Below are positions 56,201-64,000 of a stretch of DNA of 64,000 nucleotides, in pieces. Made by a program: the position numbers and the translations under genes. Every line of letters begins with the position of its first letter. Position 1 is the stretch's first letter. The notes under the pieces were generated by a model. It saw only the letters and a program-made list of their open reading frames with translations. It searched no databases and had not been told where the DNA came from. The stretch comes from Nymphalis io. Its lineage: Eukaryota > Arthropoda > Insecta > Lepidoptera > Nymphalidae. The stretch lies in assembly GCF_905147045.1 (NCBI RefSeq), contig NC_065889.1:5585001-5649000 (forward strand), given 5' to 3'.

Positions 56201-58710
56201 ATTATGTACGTGATCTCATTTTATCAGGAGTCCTAATGATGTTACGTAACGATTGATGGCTGGCCTACATAACTTGGTTAATTTAATCACAAGGCTCAAT
56301 GTACACCGTCGCGAACTCGCGATGTGTACCTACCCTAATTACAAAAGACAAAGTGACAAATCAAACATAATTATCATAAGATTACATTTGATACCTCAGA
56401 ACAACCTTCACACATTTCTTTGGTTTCAAGATTTTTCGCAAGATTATAACTGAAATTGATTTTTATGTATATTAAACTGTAATACAATTAATCATATTAA
56501 CATTAGAAACATTTTCTTAAAGTGCACGTGATGTTTTATTTTAAACTTAACTATTGCGCTGTTGCATGAATGATCATCGAAATTCATTTCAACTAATGAT
56601 ATTAACTATAGAGCCAAGGCAGTTATTACTGCACGCTTTATGTACTTGTAATGAATATAAGATTCGTTATTGGAAAGCTGGTAGGCAAATTGGTGGACCA
56701 CCTAATACGCATACCTTTTGCAAAACTATATACATGGCAATTATTTGCCAATACTTTGGCTTAAGCTGTTTGAGCTTGACATACAATGAACTTGTAATTT
56801 TTACTCATCCTTCATACTGAAAAATAATGCGTATATTGGAGCACTAACTGATGCACCTATTACACTGGCTCAATCATCCTTCAAACCGGAACACAAAAAA
56901 GCCAAGTACTGCTGTTTTGCCGTAGAATATCTGACGAGTGGGTGGTACCTACCCAGACGTGCTTGTACAGAGCCCTACCATCGGTAAATTTAGCATTTTT
57001 ACCAGAAGCATCAACGTTTAAGTTGTCCTTAATTTAAAAAAAATAACATTTTTGTAATAAGCGATCTCTTAATGAGTAAGAAAATATCTTAAGACTATTT
57101 TTATGTAGTAATCTTAATAACTTACCGGTCCTGTGACATTGACGCCATCAGCTCGTATGCCCATGGACTGCATATGCGCAGTGGTCAGACCAGCTTGGAT
57201 CGATTGCTTCCGAAGCAATTCAATAGTTTGCCGCAATTCAGTCAACTCGGAATCCTAATTAAAAGCAAATCATTTATATATTATATTTATTTTTAAAGAT
57301 ACGAATAAAAAGCGAGTTTCGAAATCAAACCATATTTATAAAACATAACATTTAATATTTTTATAGTCGATTTCTTATCTTCTTTAATTATTATTGATAC
57401 TTATTTAATGAGTAAAGAAAAAGCGCGCATCGGAACTTTATTTCTCAGTAAGGTTTTTTACTTGAAGCAAGTCTAACTACTTTCTAGATGCTATTTTCTT
57501 TTTGATCAAGTTTAAAAATAAAGTTATCTAAAAAATATTCTTTTAATAATTCATGAAATATGAAATACTTCCATAAATATTACCTGACGTTAATTAATTC
57601 GTGTCTAATTTTATATATAAATTCAGTCTTTTGTTAAATATATGTTTAAATAAAATTAATTCATAGAAAGTTTGCAGGTGAAATTAATTAATCTGGGGGA
57701 GAAATTCTACTACAAAGCTAATTAGCCGCTCATATTTCACTTATTAAGTTGACTTTATTATACTGTCACACTCTATAATCTACGCCAGGTGGATAGAAAC
57801 TCGAAAGACACTCGCGTATGAAATGTATTAAGAGCAAAGATAGCATATTAATCTCGATCGGATAATTTGACGGAAAATAAAAATTAATATTGCGCATTAA
57901 AATACATTTTCTCTAAAATTAGACGAATTTTAAGTAATACTCAAATTGATAAGGAATAATTTTGTATATTAATATAGCTGTTGATGTATCTAATTATTTA
58001 ACATAGCAGTCGTTTTGGTTATCGATAAAATCAACATTGTATTTGAAAAATAACGAAATAACGAAAGATTATTAAATTTTATTTTTTAGAAATAATTTAT
58101 GAAAATTATCACATTTATTAGGTTAGCTCGAGAGTATAATATTAAACAAGTTTTGCTTAACTAGAAACCGATTTGGATTAGCCTTAATATAGAAAAGTCG
58201 AGTAATCATCCCAGCTGGTATACATATTTATAGAAAATTTATCTATAGCTTTCATGTCGTTTCAAATATAATTGGAGCAAAATAATCATGATTAAGGCCA
58301 ATTATTACTTAAAGATAAGTCTAATCGAATGCTAGAATTAAATTATAGAGTCATTATAATAATTTATCCTTGCGTTCAAATTGAAATATTGCAAATCTCT
58401 GATACGATTTTTCTATGTTATAAATACATTACGTTGTCGTCGTAAACAAATACAATTTTTATGATTATTAAAAAGTTATAGAGATCATAATTGTATGAAG
58501 GCTGAGCGTATGTGACGTCATAATGTTAATTTATTGGTTCTTGATTGGTGATATTCGTCATGTAATATTTCTTAAGGTGTTGTACGTTTTATAGAATAGC
58601 GAAATACGGTAATATTTGGTACTTACTTTTCGTTCTGCTGTTGCTGTGAGCTGCTGCAATCGCTGTGTCATGTTCGAAAGACTTTGCTCAAAGGCTGAAA
58701 CGACATGTGC
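47105..58710 (-). CDS. sick: Neuron navigator (sickie/NAV) gene, 3' part: 15 coding exons, 962 codons
   Basis: Joined minus-strand exons, 5' to 3': 58710-58627, 57254-57126, 54981-54820, 54589-54349, 54059-53917, 53798-53643, 53324-53015, 52937-52283, 52202-52053, 49247-49057, 48694-48586, 48503-48311, 47994-47836, 47399-47316, 47227-47105. All junctions are GT-AG and all phases agree, which strongly supports the model. The protein is the C-terminal part of the navigator family: coiled coils (AFEQSLSNMTQRLQQL; LTDIRLEALSSAHQLESL), then an AAA+ P-loop ATPase with Walker A GPSGTGKS and Walker B-like VVVLDN, ending in MLMRLQEAANYSGNQSQDSD. Navigators bind microtubule plus ends and steer axon growth and cell migration; Drosophila sickie acts in axon growth. 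The N-terminal part (CH domain in long isoforms, microtubule-binding region) lies beyond 64000. Introns carry an RTE copy and SINEs. Confidence 0.95.
47316..47399 (-). CDS. sick: sickie exon 14
   Basis: 28 codons, phase 0 to 0, acceptor CTTTACAG and donor GTAATT. It is a linker between the ATPase and the tail: RPISVEDAGIDD then an Asn-rich stretch. Confidence 0.88.
47836..47994 (-). CDS. sick: sickie exon 13 (end of the AAA+ region), GC-rich
   Basis: 53 codons, acceptor GCGGCCCGCAG and donor GTGAGA. It reads AWFADVWNYSIVPYASEAVR then LYGRRHAAVDPLQHV, a hallmark navigator segment. The third codon positions are almost all G or C, unlike exons 8 and 9. Confidence 0.93.
48311..48503 (-). CDS. 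sick: sickie exon 12
   Basis: Acceptor TTTTGTGTAG, donor GTATAG. It opens with one base that completes an Arg codon, then YLRRKLFSLELRLG and FLEAHSSSDVTVGPRLFLAC. The second segment is one of the most conserved lines of the family. Confidence 0.95.
48586..48694 (-). CDS. sick: sickie exon 11
   Basis: Acceptor CCTATTGCACAG, donor GTACGA. It reads TMSQATCNTTNLQLHHNFRW then LLTANHMEPVKGFLAR. It covers the AAA+ segment after Walker B. Confidence 0.95.
48728..48765 (+). repeat. Orphan LINE 3' tail
   Basis: AGTCATTTGCTTTCCCGGCA followed by AATATAAAAAAAAG is nearly the same as the last 35 bases of the LINE at 21700-22985. It lies in the sickie intron between exons 11 and 10 and looks like an extremely truncated insertion. 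Confidence 0.65.
48838..48912 (-). repeat. SINE family B tail in a sickie intron
   Basis: GTAACAGCCTATGAATGTCC, CAGCTGGGCTAAGGCCTCCT and TTGAGGAGAGGGGTTTGGAG match the reversed family tail. Confidence 0.75.
49057..49247 (-). CDS. sick: sickie exon 10 (Walker B region), GC-rich
   Basis: Acceptor TTCCCCGACAG, donor GTACGC. The codon split with exon 9 gives Asn. It reads VDRKSCNELRAYLANIAEQC, then ELLPAVVVLDNLQHASAL with the Walker B-like VVLDN, and ends NRNMPVIIG. Codon third positions are strongly GC, with a run of GCC/GCG around the middle. The three overlapping minus-strand frames all stay open, an effect of the GC content. Confidence 0.94.
49431..49441. repeat. Target-site duplication of RTE copy 3, left
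   Basis: ATATACGTTAT, repeated at 51642-51652. Twelve extra bases (49442-49453) lie between it and the first element base. Confidence 0.75.
49454..51641 (+). mobile_element. RTE-type retrotransposon, copy 3, 5'-truncated, in a sickie intron
   Basis: Homology with copy 1 starts at the CGAATAAAAGG corresponding to copy 1 position 767, so the first part (5' region and most of the endonuclease) is absent. The 3' end is the family's TTGATTGATA. The insertion is antisense to sickie and enlarges the intron between exons 9 and 10. Near-identity with copies 1 and 2 points to a recent insertion. Confidence 0.93.
49455..51638 (+). CDS. RTE reverse transcriptase ORF, copy 3, open, endonuclease mostly missing
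   Basis: The frame is open from the truncation point; the first ATG-like start is at 49485. From there 717 codons run to TGA 51636-51638 with no lesion. The last endonuclease motif (SDHRLV) is kept; the earlier catalytic ones are lost. Counting from 49485, RT blocks are PGDDGIT near 240, VDYEKAFD at 363-370, RQGD at 422-425 and the catalytic FADD at 462-465. The C-terminus has YGAETW and CRRTDGRWSRR. Where copy 1 has TAA this copy keeps CAA. Without the endonuclease and a promoter it is unlikely to be an active element, but it may encode an intact RT domain. Confidence 0.88.
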   Translation, partial: NKRHIFTDVSVINRFNTGSDHRLVRGTLNINLKAERSRMIRSTLRPTMLQAAQGSEKFQMELQNQFTALETISSIDERTDTLVKILQNTSHKCFPPQRRDNAPKLSAETLELMRKRRELPSFLSDKALNRTIKTLTRRDLRRSNTRAIKAAIEQNRGSKVFARKFGRPRLTKLKTENGGVVTSRPEIIGEVERFYGQLFSSRSDKPVGISIDDQRASLMRHYSEELPVVDQGEIRAALEQLKNNKAPGDDGITTELLKAGGTPVLKELASLFNSVIQHGKTPETWSGSEVVLFFKKGDKTLLKNYRPISLLSHVYKLFSRVVTNRLARRLDEFQPPEQAGFRSGYSTVDHIHTVRQIVQKTEEYNQPLCMAFVDYEKAFDSIETWAVLDSLQRCHIDWRYIEVLRCLYNAATMTVHIQDCKTKAIQLRRGVRQGDVISPKLFTNALEDVFKTLDWTRYGVNVNGEYISHLRFADDIVIIAESLEQLTEMLRSLGESSRCVGLGMNLDKTKVMFNRHVVPGPIYVEGKPLEVVSEYTYLGQIIQVGRNNFEKEADRRIRLGWAAFGNLRQVLKSSIPQCLKTKVFNQCVLPAMTYGAETWTLTAGLVHKFKVAQRAMERAMLGVSLKDKIRNEIIRKRTGVTDIACKISRLKWQWAGHVCRRTDGRWSRRVLEWRPRISKRSVGRPLARWTDDLKKVAGTNWMRKAEDRELWRTLGEAYVQQWTTIGC
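51642..51652. repeat. Target-site duplication of RTE copy 3, right
   Basis: ATATACGTTAT, identical to 49431-49441. Confidence 0.75.
52053..52202 (-). CDS. sick: sickie exon 9 (Walker A, P-loop)
   Basis: Acceptor AACTTGTAG, donor GTGAGT. It reads YVSLLSEHRRVILCGPSGTG then KSYLAAKLAEFYVQR. GPSGTGKS is the Walker A motif that binds the phosphates of ATP. It ends VATF plus two bases of an Asn codon finished by exon 10. Confidence 0.96.
52283..52937 (-). CDS. sick: sickie exon 8 (pre-ATPase region)
   Basis: The largest visible exon, 218 codons, acceptor TTCGTTGTCAG and donor GTATGT. It starts VADSQGDTTDGKKIAIAVYL, passes an Asn/Ser-rich insert (about 45 residues, SINKSNTNSLKSNKSTHSNS), and ends with conserved family lines GLNTDSITSYHLGE, ELLPCGYIIG and SLAFDSLIPKNIVYR. 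Confidence 0.95.
53015..53324 (-). CDS. sick: sickie exon 7
   Basis: 103 codons plus one base, acceptor AAATTTCAG and donor GTAAGG. It reads AAMDIHSQPLDLDFNCMSST then SGDYDINTVLPPPKSRELAI. Low sequence complexity suggests a flexible linker. The call rests on matching phases on both sides. Confidence 0.9.
53643..53798 (-). CDS. sick: sickie exon 6
   Basis: 52 codons, phase 0 to 0, acceptor TTTTTTTTACAG and donor GTATTG. It reads NEMLNLKQNNERLQRLVTSR (end of the coiled coil), then the serine-rich SLAGSQSSLGTGGS and RRFSLADQATMHQ. Confidence 0.92.
53917..54059 (-). CDS. sick: sickie exon 5 (coiled coil)
   Basis: Acceptor TATTTATTTCAG, donor GTAAAT. It reads SGLVDELKRQLREKDLVLTD then IRLEALSSAHQLESLKD, the most conserved coiled-coil line of navigators. 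Confidence 0.95.
54349..54589 (-). CDS. sick: sickie exon 4
   Basis: 80 codons plus one base, acceptor GTTTCTCACAG and donor GTAAAT. It reads LRSSFTKAFSRNAKISKTAK, the family's basic segment that directly follows KKKGW of exon 3, then a Ser/His/Asp-rich stretch ending NTEEQTK. Confidence 0.93.
54820..54981 (-). CDS. sick: sickie exon 3
   Basis: 54 codons, phase 0 to 0, acceptor TCGCCTCTAG and donor GTGAGT. It reads HLSTDSVSSINSLSSGSSAP and ends with the lysine-rich HDKKHKKKGW. Confidence 0.92.
54982..57125. other. sickie intron 2 of those visible
   Basis: AT-rich intron of about 2.1 kb. It contains a SINE family A piece (56856-56990) and short AT-driven ORFs. No alternative exon with good splice sites was seen. 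Confidence 0.6.
56856..56990 (-). repeat. SINE family A, 5' half, in a sickie intron
   Basis: On the minus strand, GATGGTAGGGCTCTGTACAA, GTCTGGGTAGGTACCACCCA, ATTCTACGGCAAAACAGCAG and CCGGTTTGAAGGATGATTGA follow the reference order. Confidence 0.8.
57126..57254 (-). CDS. sick: sickie exon 2
   Basis: 43 codons, phase 0 to 0, acceptor CTTTTAATTAG and donor GTAAGT. It reads DSELTELRQTIELLRKQSIQ, a conserved coiled-coil line, then AGLTTAHMQSMGIRADGVNV. Confidence 0.94.
57255..58626. other. sickie intron 1 of those visible
   Basis: AT-rich intron of about 1.4 kb with no recognised repeat or alternative exon. Confidence 0.6.
58627..58710 (-). CDS. sick: sickie exon 1 of those visible
   Basis: 28 codons, phase 0 to 0, acceptor TTTTTGTTCACAG and donor GTAAGT. 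It reads AHVVSAFEQSLSNMTQRLQQ then LTATAERK, which joins directly to DSELTELR of the next exon as in other navigators. It is not the gene's first exon: it has an acceptor and no start codon. Confidence 0.94.
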
Positions 58711-58911
58711 CTGTGAACAAAAAAATATATATTAAAAAACGCCTTACATAAATCACAGTAATTTTTTATCTCAGTCAGTCAATAACGGCCCTTAAATATT
58801 CCACTTTTTGGTAAAGTTAAAATCATCATGTTAAGGATAATGTGGAATTTATTCCATCATACACCCACTACAGTTAGAATAAGCTAAGTTAGGATATTTA
58901 TACAGTACAGT

Positions 58912-59192
58912 ACAGTAACAGCCTGTTAATGTCCCACTGCTGGGCTAAGGCCTACTGTCCCTGAGGAGAAGGTTTGAAGCTTATTCCACGCCGCTGCTCC
59001 AATGCGGGTTGGTAGAATACACATGTGGTATAATTTCAAAGGTTTCCTCACAATGTTTTCCTTTACCGTCAAGCACGAGATGAATTATAATCACAAATTA
59101 AGGACATGAAAATTCAGTGGTGCTTGCCCGGGTTTGAACTCACGATCGTCGGTTAAGTTTCACGCGTTTTAACAACTACGCCATCTCGTATA
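58912..59192 (-). repeat. SINE family B, full length
   Basis: On the minus strand it starts with a decayed box A (CGAGATGGCGTAGTTGTTAA), has a box B-like GAGTTCAAACCCGGGCAAGC, then CACCACTGAATTTTCATGTC, AATTCATCTCGTGCTTGACG, and the tail TTAGCCCAGCAGTGGGACAT to GTTACTG. It is the best guide to this family. Confidence 0.88.
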
Positions 59193-60299
59193 TTTATAAC
59201 ATGATTTAATAAGCAATAAAGATTACGTTAAAATTCGAAACACAATATTACATTAACACCTTGCTAAAATATATTTGGTATATTTCAGCTTTGTCTGGGA
59301 ACCATCATCGTCGAAAATTATAAACATTTAATTTTTTAGAGCACGTGGAAATCGCGTCACTTGTAAACAAACATTCCAAAAATAAAAGTCGTTGATTGCG
59401 ATACGGTAACGAACGCTAAAGAGCAAAAAACTCTAGTACTTCCGCCGTAAATCTGGCGTGTTTCTTATTTGGTATATTTATTTACTTTCCATCATTTTAG
59501 CATAATGCTCTCTACTTTACATGAAGCACTTTTATATTATTTAATACATATTTTTCGATGACTTCCACACCTCGGAAGTACTTAAGAGTTGAAAGTTGTA
59601 AACGTGAATGTTGGTGATTGTTTAAAGACCTTTTGTAATACAACTTCAACGTACTCTATAAAGTTTATTTTATGGAACACTTAAACTGTATTTAAGATCG
59701 TAAATCGTATGATAGTTTGTTTACTAATCAATCAAATACCTCGTACTTCTAAGCTCGTGTAAGTAAGAATCTAGTTTCGAAATTAGAGATGACCACAAAC
59801 AGATAATGTTTCCTGATACCGTTTTTTTGGATAGCGGTTACGTCCGTAGCCGATAATTATTTAAATCGCCTTAAGTACAAGCGGAACTGGTTCTTGTGGA
59901 GATGATGACAAGGTAATTACCTGTCAAATATGATCGTAAACATCTCCCTACTTGATCGTCTATTTAATAATGATGTAACATAGGTATCTTAATTTTGTAT
60001 ATGACTTCATCGAACTGTGAAATTGAGTGATTTGATTAATTTGGCAGGACAAAAACACGTGGGAGGCTGACGCTGCGAATGATTCCTACCATGTAATATA
60101 AAAAGTATCCATAATTACAAACAGGTCATAATTTATTCTAACCTGATTACAAGTCATTGGTAAGTAGACTGGTGTTGTTTTCTTTTATGATAAGATAAAT
60201 AAGCAACATAATTATAATTTAATTTGTACTTATGTACATAATTTAGACGTACGTGATTGTTATACAAAATCATATATAATACGCAAAGTATAGTATCAA

Positions 60300-60545
60300 G
60301 CTATAAATGTTCCACAGTTGGACAAAGGCTATATTCTTAAGGAAAAGAGGTAGAGTTAGTCACTCACACATGTGGCATTATAACCCACGGCATGTTTCCT
60401 TACAATCTTCACCTTCGACCACGAGTTTAACTATAACATATAAACACGAAGAACAACATGAAAACTCAGCGGAGTTTCCGAAGATTTGACACCGTGAACT
60501 TTGGTTAATCTTCACTTGTTCTATCCACTGTGCCATCTTGACTCT
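60300..60545 (-). repeat. SINE family B, diverged full-length copy
   Basis: It has the same block order as 58912-59192 (reverse: AAGATGGCACAGTGGATAGA, GTTTTCATGTTGTTCTTCGT, CACATGTGTGAGTG, CCAACTGTGGAACAT) at lower identity. The 60-codon ORF over it is meaningless. Confidence 0.65.
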
Positions 60546-61203
60546 TACCTACAATTATTTATTTAAATGTTGGTAAAGTAATGAGTCATCGCAATAAATT
60601 ACTTTCCGTTTACAACAGCATGGGTGCAGCTGGACACGAGACCCTTTGTTTGCTACGTCACAGGAGTACTCAGCGAAATTAAAGAGGGGCAACGACCACG
60701 ATCCCTATCAATATTGTATTAACGTAAAACATGAGCATACAGGTTGGAAATAACTGATCGGCAAGACATGTAAGAGGAGTGGTCATATTTAATATTACCC
60801 CAATTTATACAAAGAGCAAAATTGAATTTAGAAGGCTATTAGACCCCTGAGGCTATGAGACGTTCCAGAAAATTTTGGTAACCCTAAAAGGGTTTTTGCT
60901 TTTTACTGCTCTTAGCAAAGGACTTTTTGCTTGTCTTGGTAAGTTAGGCACATTAACTGAAAAAGTATATTCATTTTATGATCAAACTATGCTGACATAA
61001 ACAATTTAAGTAAAAAAAAAACAGCATTTCGAAGTTTATTAATCTCGGATTTTGTTGATTCTAAATATGAAAAAGTTTTAAAGGAACGAGATTCAAGTTT
61101 TGATCCAACATAAATATTTAATCATTTTTGTTAGTTTAATTACCTATTTACTTTAATTACATATTTCGATTAATCGATTAACAATTAATTCATTAAAAAT
61201 ATG

Positions 61204-61465
61204 TAGGCAGCCTGGTCAATGGGTGGGTCTAATGTTGAGTGGTCATCAAAGTCCATATACTTTGGCGCTGTTCGAAATATTAACCACATCTTAAGTAGAC
61301 AAAGTGCCACCAACCATAGGCTAAGGTGTTATATCCCTTGTGCCTGTAGTCACACTGCCCACTCGCCTTCAAACCAGAATAAGTATTATTGTTCAGCGGT
61401 AGAATATGAATAGCGGGTGGGACCTACCTAGACAGGATTGCACTAAAGAGCGATACCACTAAGAA
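61204..61465 (-). repeat. SINE family A, diverged full-length copy
   Basis: Minus-strand blocks GTCTAGGTAGGTCCCACCCG, ATTCTACCGCTGAACAATAA, GGCACAAGGGATATAACACC, GGTGGCACTTTGTC and TTGATGACCACTC are in family order. Confidence 0.7.
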
Positions 61466-63114
61466 ACTTTTTTTTAACTTTAATGTAAGGTAATGTTTAA
61501 TGTAATGTATAAGCGACTTAAATATAAGAAAATATAAAGTTTAGTATATATAACTTTAGTTACGATTGTCGATAAACTAAATAGCATCATTATTTTAAAC
61601 ACTAAATTTATACACGAGCCACTAACTGCGCATATAAATAAATTTATTGTTCTTAATGACATTTTAGCGTGCGTAGTTTATTTACAATAAGTACTATTTT
61701 CTTATTATGGTATTTCACCTGCGTCAGACATACCACTTCGTCAATTATAATATCCGTCTCTTGCACATGCGCGTGCCAACACTATAAAAAGTGGCCATAT
61801 GATCCACCTGTAGGCATTTACTCGAATATAGAAATGAACGAAGTTCCGTTAGGTATTATTTTTTATGTAATTGCTTTTAAAGAAAACCACTTGCATCTGC
61901 CTTGACTTCTATTGCATGCCAAGGTTAATTGAATATTAATAACAAAACAAGTAATTAAAAAGTTATACATTAGATTGATTAAATTGAATATAACAAGCTT
62001 ATGGCTTTGGAAATAAAAACAACATTAATAAATTATGTATTTGATCCGTTTGGAGTTGGACCTTGAACTCCAAACCTTGAACTTGTAGTCTCCTTGTATT
62101 TAACTATGAGATTAGGGCTGGTTCATTTTTCGCCCAGATTGCGATTTAAAGCAGAAATGCTAATAACATTCTTGTCACTCATCGTGAATCACTATGAAAT
62201 ATTATTATTTTCAAAAACTACAACTACAGTAAAATACAACTACTACTAAAGTATATTAACTCGTTTTAATGTCGTAACTTTCTTTAATCTTTCGTAACTT
62301 TGATAAAAAAAATGGCGCAGTGTCCCTTCTGATCAACGGTTTACCATTCGTATTTAAACATCAGCACGGATAAAGTATTTAAAAAAACACATGACCGTGT
62401 GTCTAGAACATACCAGTGTTCTACAGTTAGATTACGAATCGAATGTAACTATGCGCGTGGAGTGACAATGAACTGCACAGGTTGCGAGACAGGTGGAAGA
62501 TAATTGCCTATATCGCAGCAGCTGTGCCACCCGCGCTTTGTGAACTCCAAGTTGGATTAGACTTAATTAAAAAAAATACGATATTTAGCACTGTTTATAC
62601 ATTACTAGTTATTGATATATTTAAAAAAAGTTAAGAGTTATTTTAATATGAAATGAGATGCGGTTTTTGTATTTAACTTTATTTTACTAAGGCTAAAGTA
62701 AATAAAATTAGAAATACTCCGACCTCCGAAAACACTTATCGTTACGCAATAGAATCACTCACTTTATTACTTACTGATGATGCACGCAATATGCATTTAA
62801 GTGAAGGAAAACAAGCATTAATTTGTACGAGGCGAAACAATTAAATAATACATTAAACGAACAAAGTACAATGCCCTCCATCGTTACCTTTATGGACGTC
62901 ACGCAACACGTGTCTGTTATAACATTAACGTATAAAATTTAAATAGATATTTGATATAAGAACAAGGGCGCCATATTTACTTTTAATATAATAAATATTA
63001 ATTGATAAGATTTAGTTTCGGTATTTTATTATTGTTAATGGTAGGTGTTCCTTCTAGCTACTACCCACGGACTTATTCTTCTACCAGTCAAATATATTGT
63101 TGATGTCTATGAAT

Positions 63115-63340
63115 AGAGCCGAGATGGCCTAGTGTTTAGAATGCGTGAATCTTGACCGACGATCGCAGGTTCAAACCCAGGCAAGCACCACTAATTATTA
63201 ATGATTATTCTTGTGCTCGACAGTGGAAACTTGTATGTGTCTAATATAACTGAAATTCTGACACATGTGTATCCACCAACAAAATATAGTACAACGTGGT
63301 GGAATAAATTCCAAGCCTTCTCACGCATTCACAGGCTGTT
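63115..63340 (+). repeat. SINE family B, head preserved
   Basis: GAGCCGAGATGGCCTAGTGT is a clear tRNA-type box A and GCAGGTTCAAACCCAGG a clear box B. The body AAGCACCACTAATTATTAAT and the GTGGTGGAATAAATTCCAAG block follow; the tail is missing. Confidence 0.82.
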
Positions 63341-64000
63341 AAATTACATCACTTTGAGGAATAGATCGACTACATACCATTAAAGGGCCCGTTTGATTTC
63401 TGTTTATAAAAAACATATATTATTCATAACATAACGTTATCAAAAGAGAAGATATATAACACGAGGAAGTTGATCGAAATTTGTATATAATATATTGTAC
63501 ACAAAGTCTTACAAAAACTGCATTGCGCAGACTTAAACATATACACAAGAAAATAGGTAAGTCGTAAATAAATAAATAAAAAATTGTTCATAAAAGACAT
63601 TGATAATATATTTTCTTTATTTAGCAGATCGAAACTACAAATACTTATTCAATAAAGAGACACACATCACCCACTCAACGGTAGCACATAGAGAAGCTAC
63701 ATTCTTAACGAGAACGAATATTTGTTCAACTGCACTCTTCCTATTTCGATTACATTGTTTCTTGCGCGCTTTGACATACATATTTAACCTATAAGTGCCG
63801 AGGTGATCTTATTAAGCCTGGTCCAAGAGACCACCATAATATCAATAAAAAATGTTTTATATGTGCTTCTATGATTATTTATAGCTTGCTTATGTGTTAT
63901 TGTTACAAAAACACAAAATCTTATCATAAAAGTTATACACAACTATCAATAAATGATTTGAAAGACGGAACGGAACTTTAGATGTATTCAAGGTTTTTGT

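Larger units (their letters stand above)
58711..64000. other. Probable sickie intron running off the window
   Basis: About 5.3 kb upstream of the last recognised sickie exon. I searched the minus strand for acceptor-bounded segments of navigator-like sequence and found none. The recognised content is three family B SINEs and one family A SINE; the rest is AT-rich. Confidence 0.5.

Noticed and set aside
63115..63190. Possible tRNA gene on the plus strand
   Set aside because: The promoter boxes are good, but there is no cloverleaf. The body continues into the family B SINE seen at 58912.

Overview
The window is animal, most likely lepidopteran (butterfly or moth), nuclear DNA. It is strongly AT-rich and contains genes with canonical GT-AG introns. 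Between them lie many short tRNA-headed SINEs and non-LTR retrotransposon pieces of kinds common in Lepidoptera. The order-level assignment rests on recognising these repeats and is an inference. Only two host genes can be identified, plus one orphan terminal exon.

Layout. 1-2960: RTE-type non-LTR retrotransposon copy 1 (+), running off the left edge. 2961-21690: gene-free DNA with scattered SINEs, one GC-rich LINE 3' end (about 17975-18298) and a perfect 67-bp hairpin (12154-12220). 21700-24600: three decayed retroelement pieces, namely a jockey/CR1-like RT, a second RT tail and a Gag-like relic. 25318-28474: full-length RTE copy 2 (-) bounded by a 10-bp target-site duplication. 28485-41400: more gene-free DNA with SINEs, a third LINE relic (about 29700-30200) and an LTR-element primer-binding-site-like sequence near 40264. 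41409-42806: a single-exon FOP/CEP43 centrosomal protein gene (+). 44838-45047: terminal exon of an unidentified minus-strand gene, abutting a minisatellite of about 95-bp units (45010-45715). 47105-58710: the last 15 coding exons (962 codons) of the neuron navigator gene (sickie/NAV) on the minus strand, including its C-terminal AAA+ ATPase. Its introns hold RTE copy 3 (+, 5'-truncated but with an open RT frame, 49454-51641) and several SINEs. 58711-64000: probable further sickie intron with SINEs; its upstream exons lie beyond the window.

The FOP/CEP43 and navigator genes converge, and both encode microtubule-linked proteins (centriole/cilium base and microtubule plus ends). I see no evidence that this neighbourhood is functional. 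I found no new enzymatic or defence system. The observations most worth following are the minisatellite that has copied a splice acceptor and exon start, the N-terminal frameshift shared by two RTE copies, the abrupt GC shifts between sickie exons, and the perfect hairpin.
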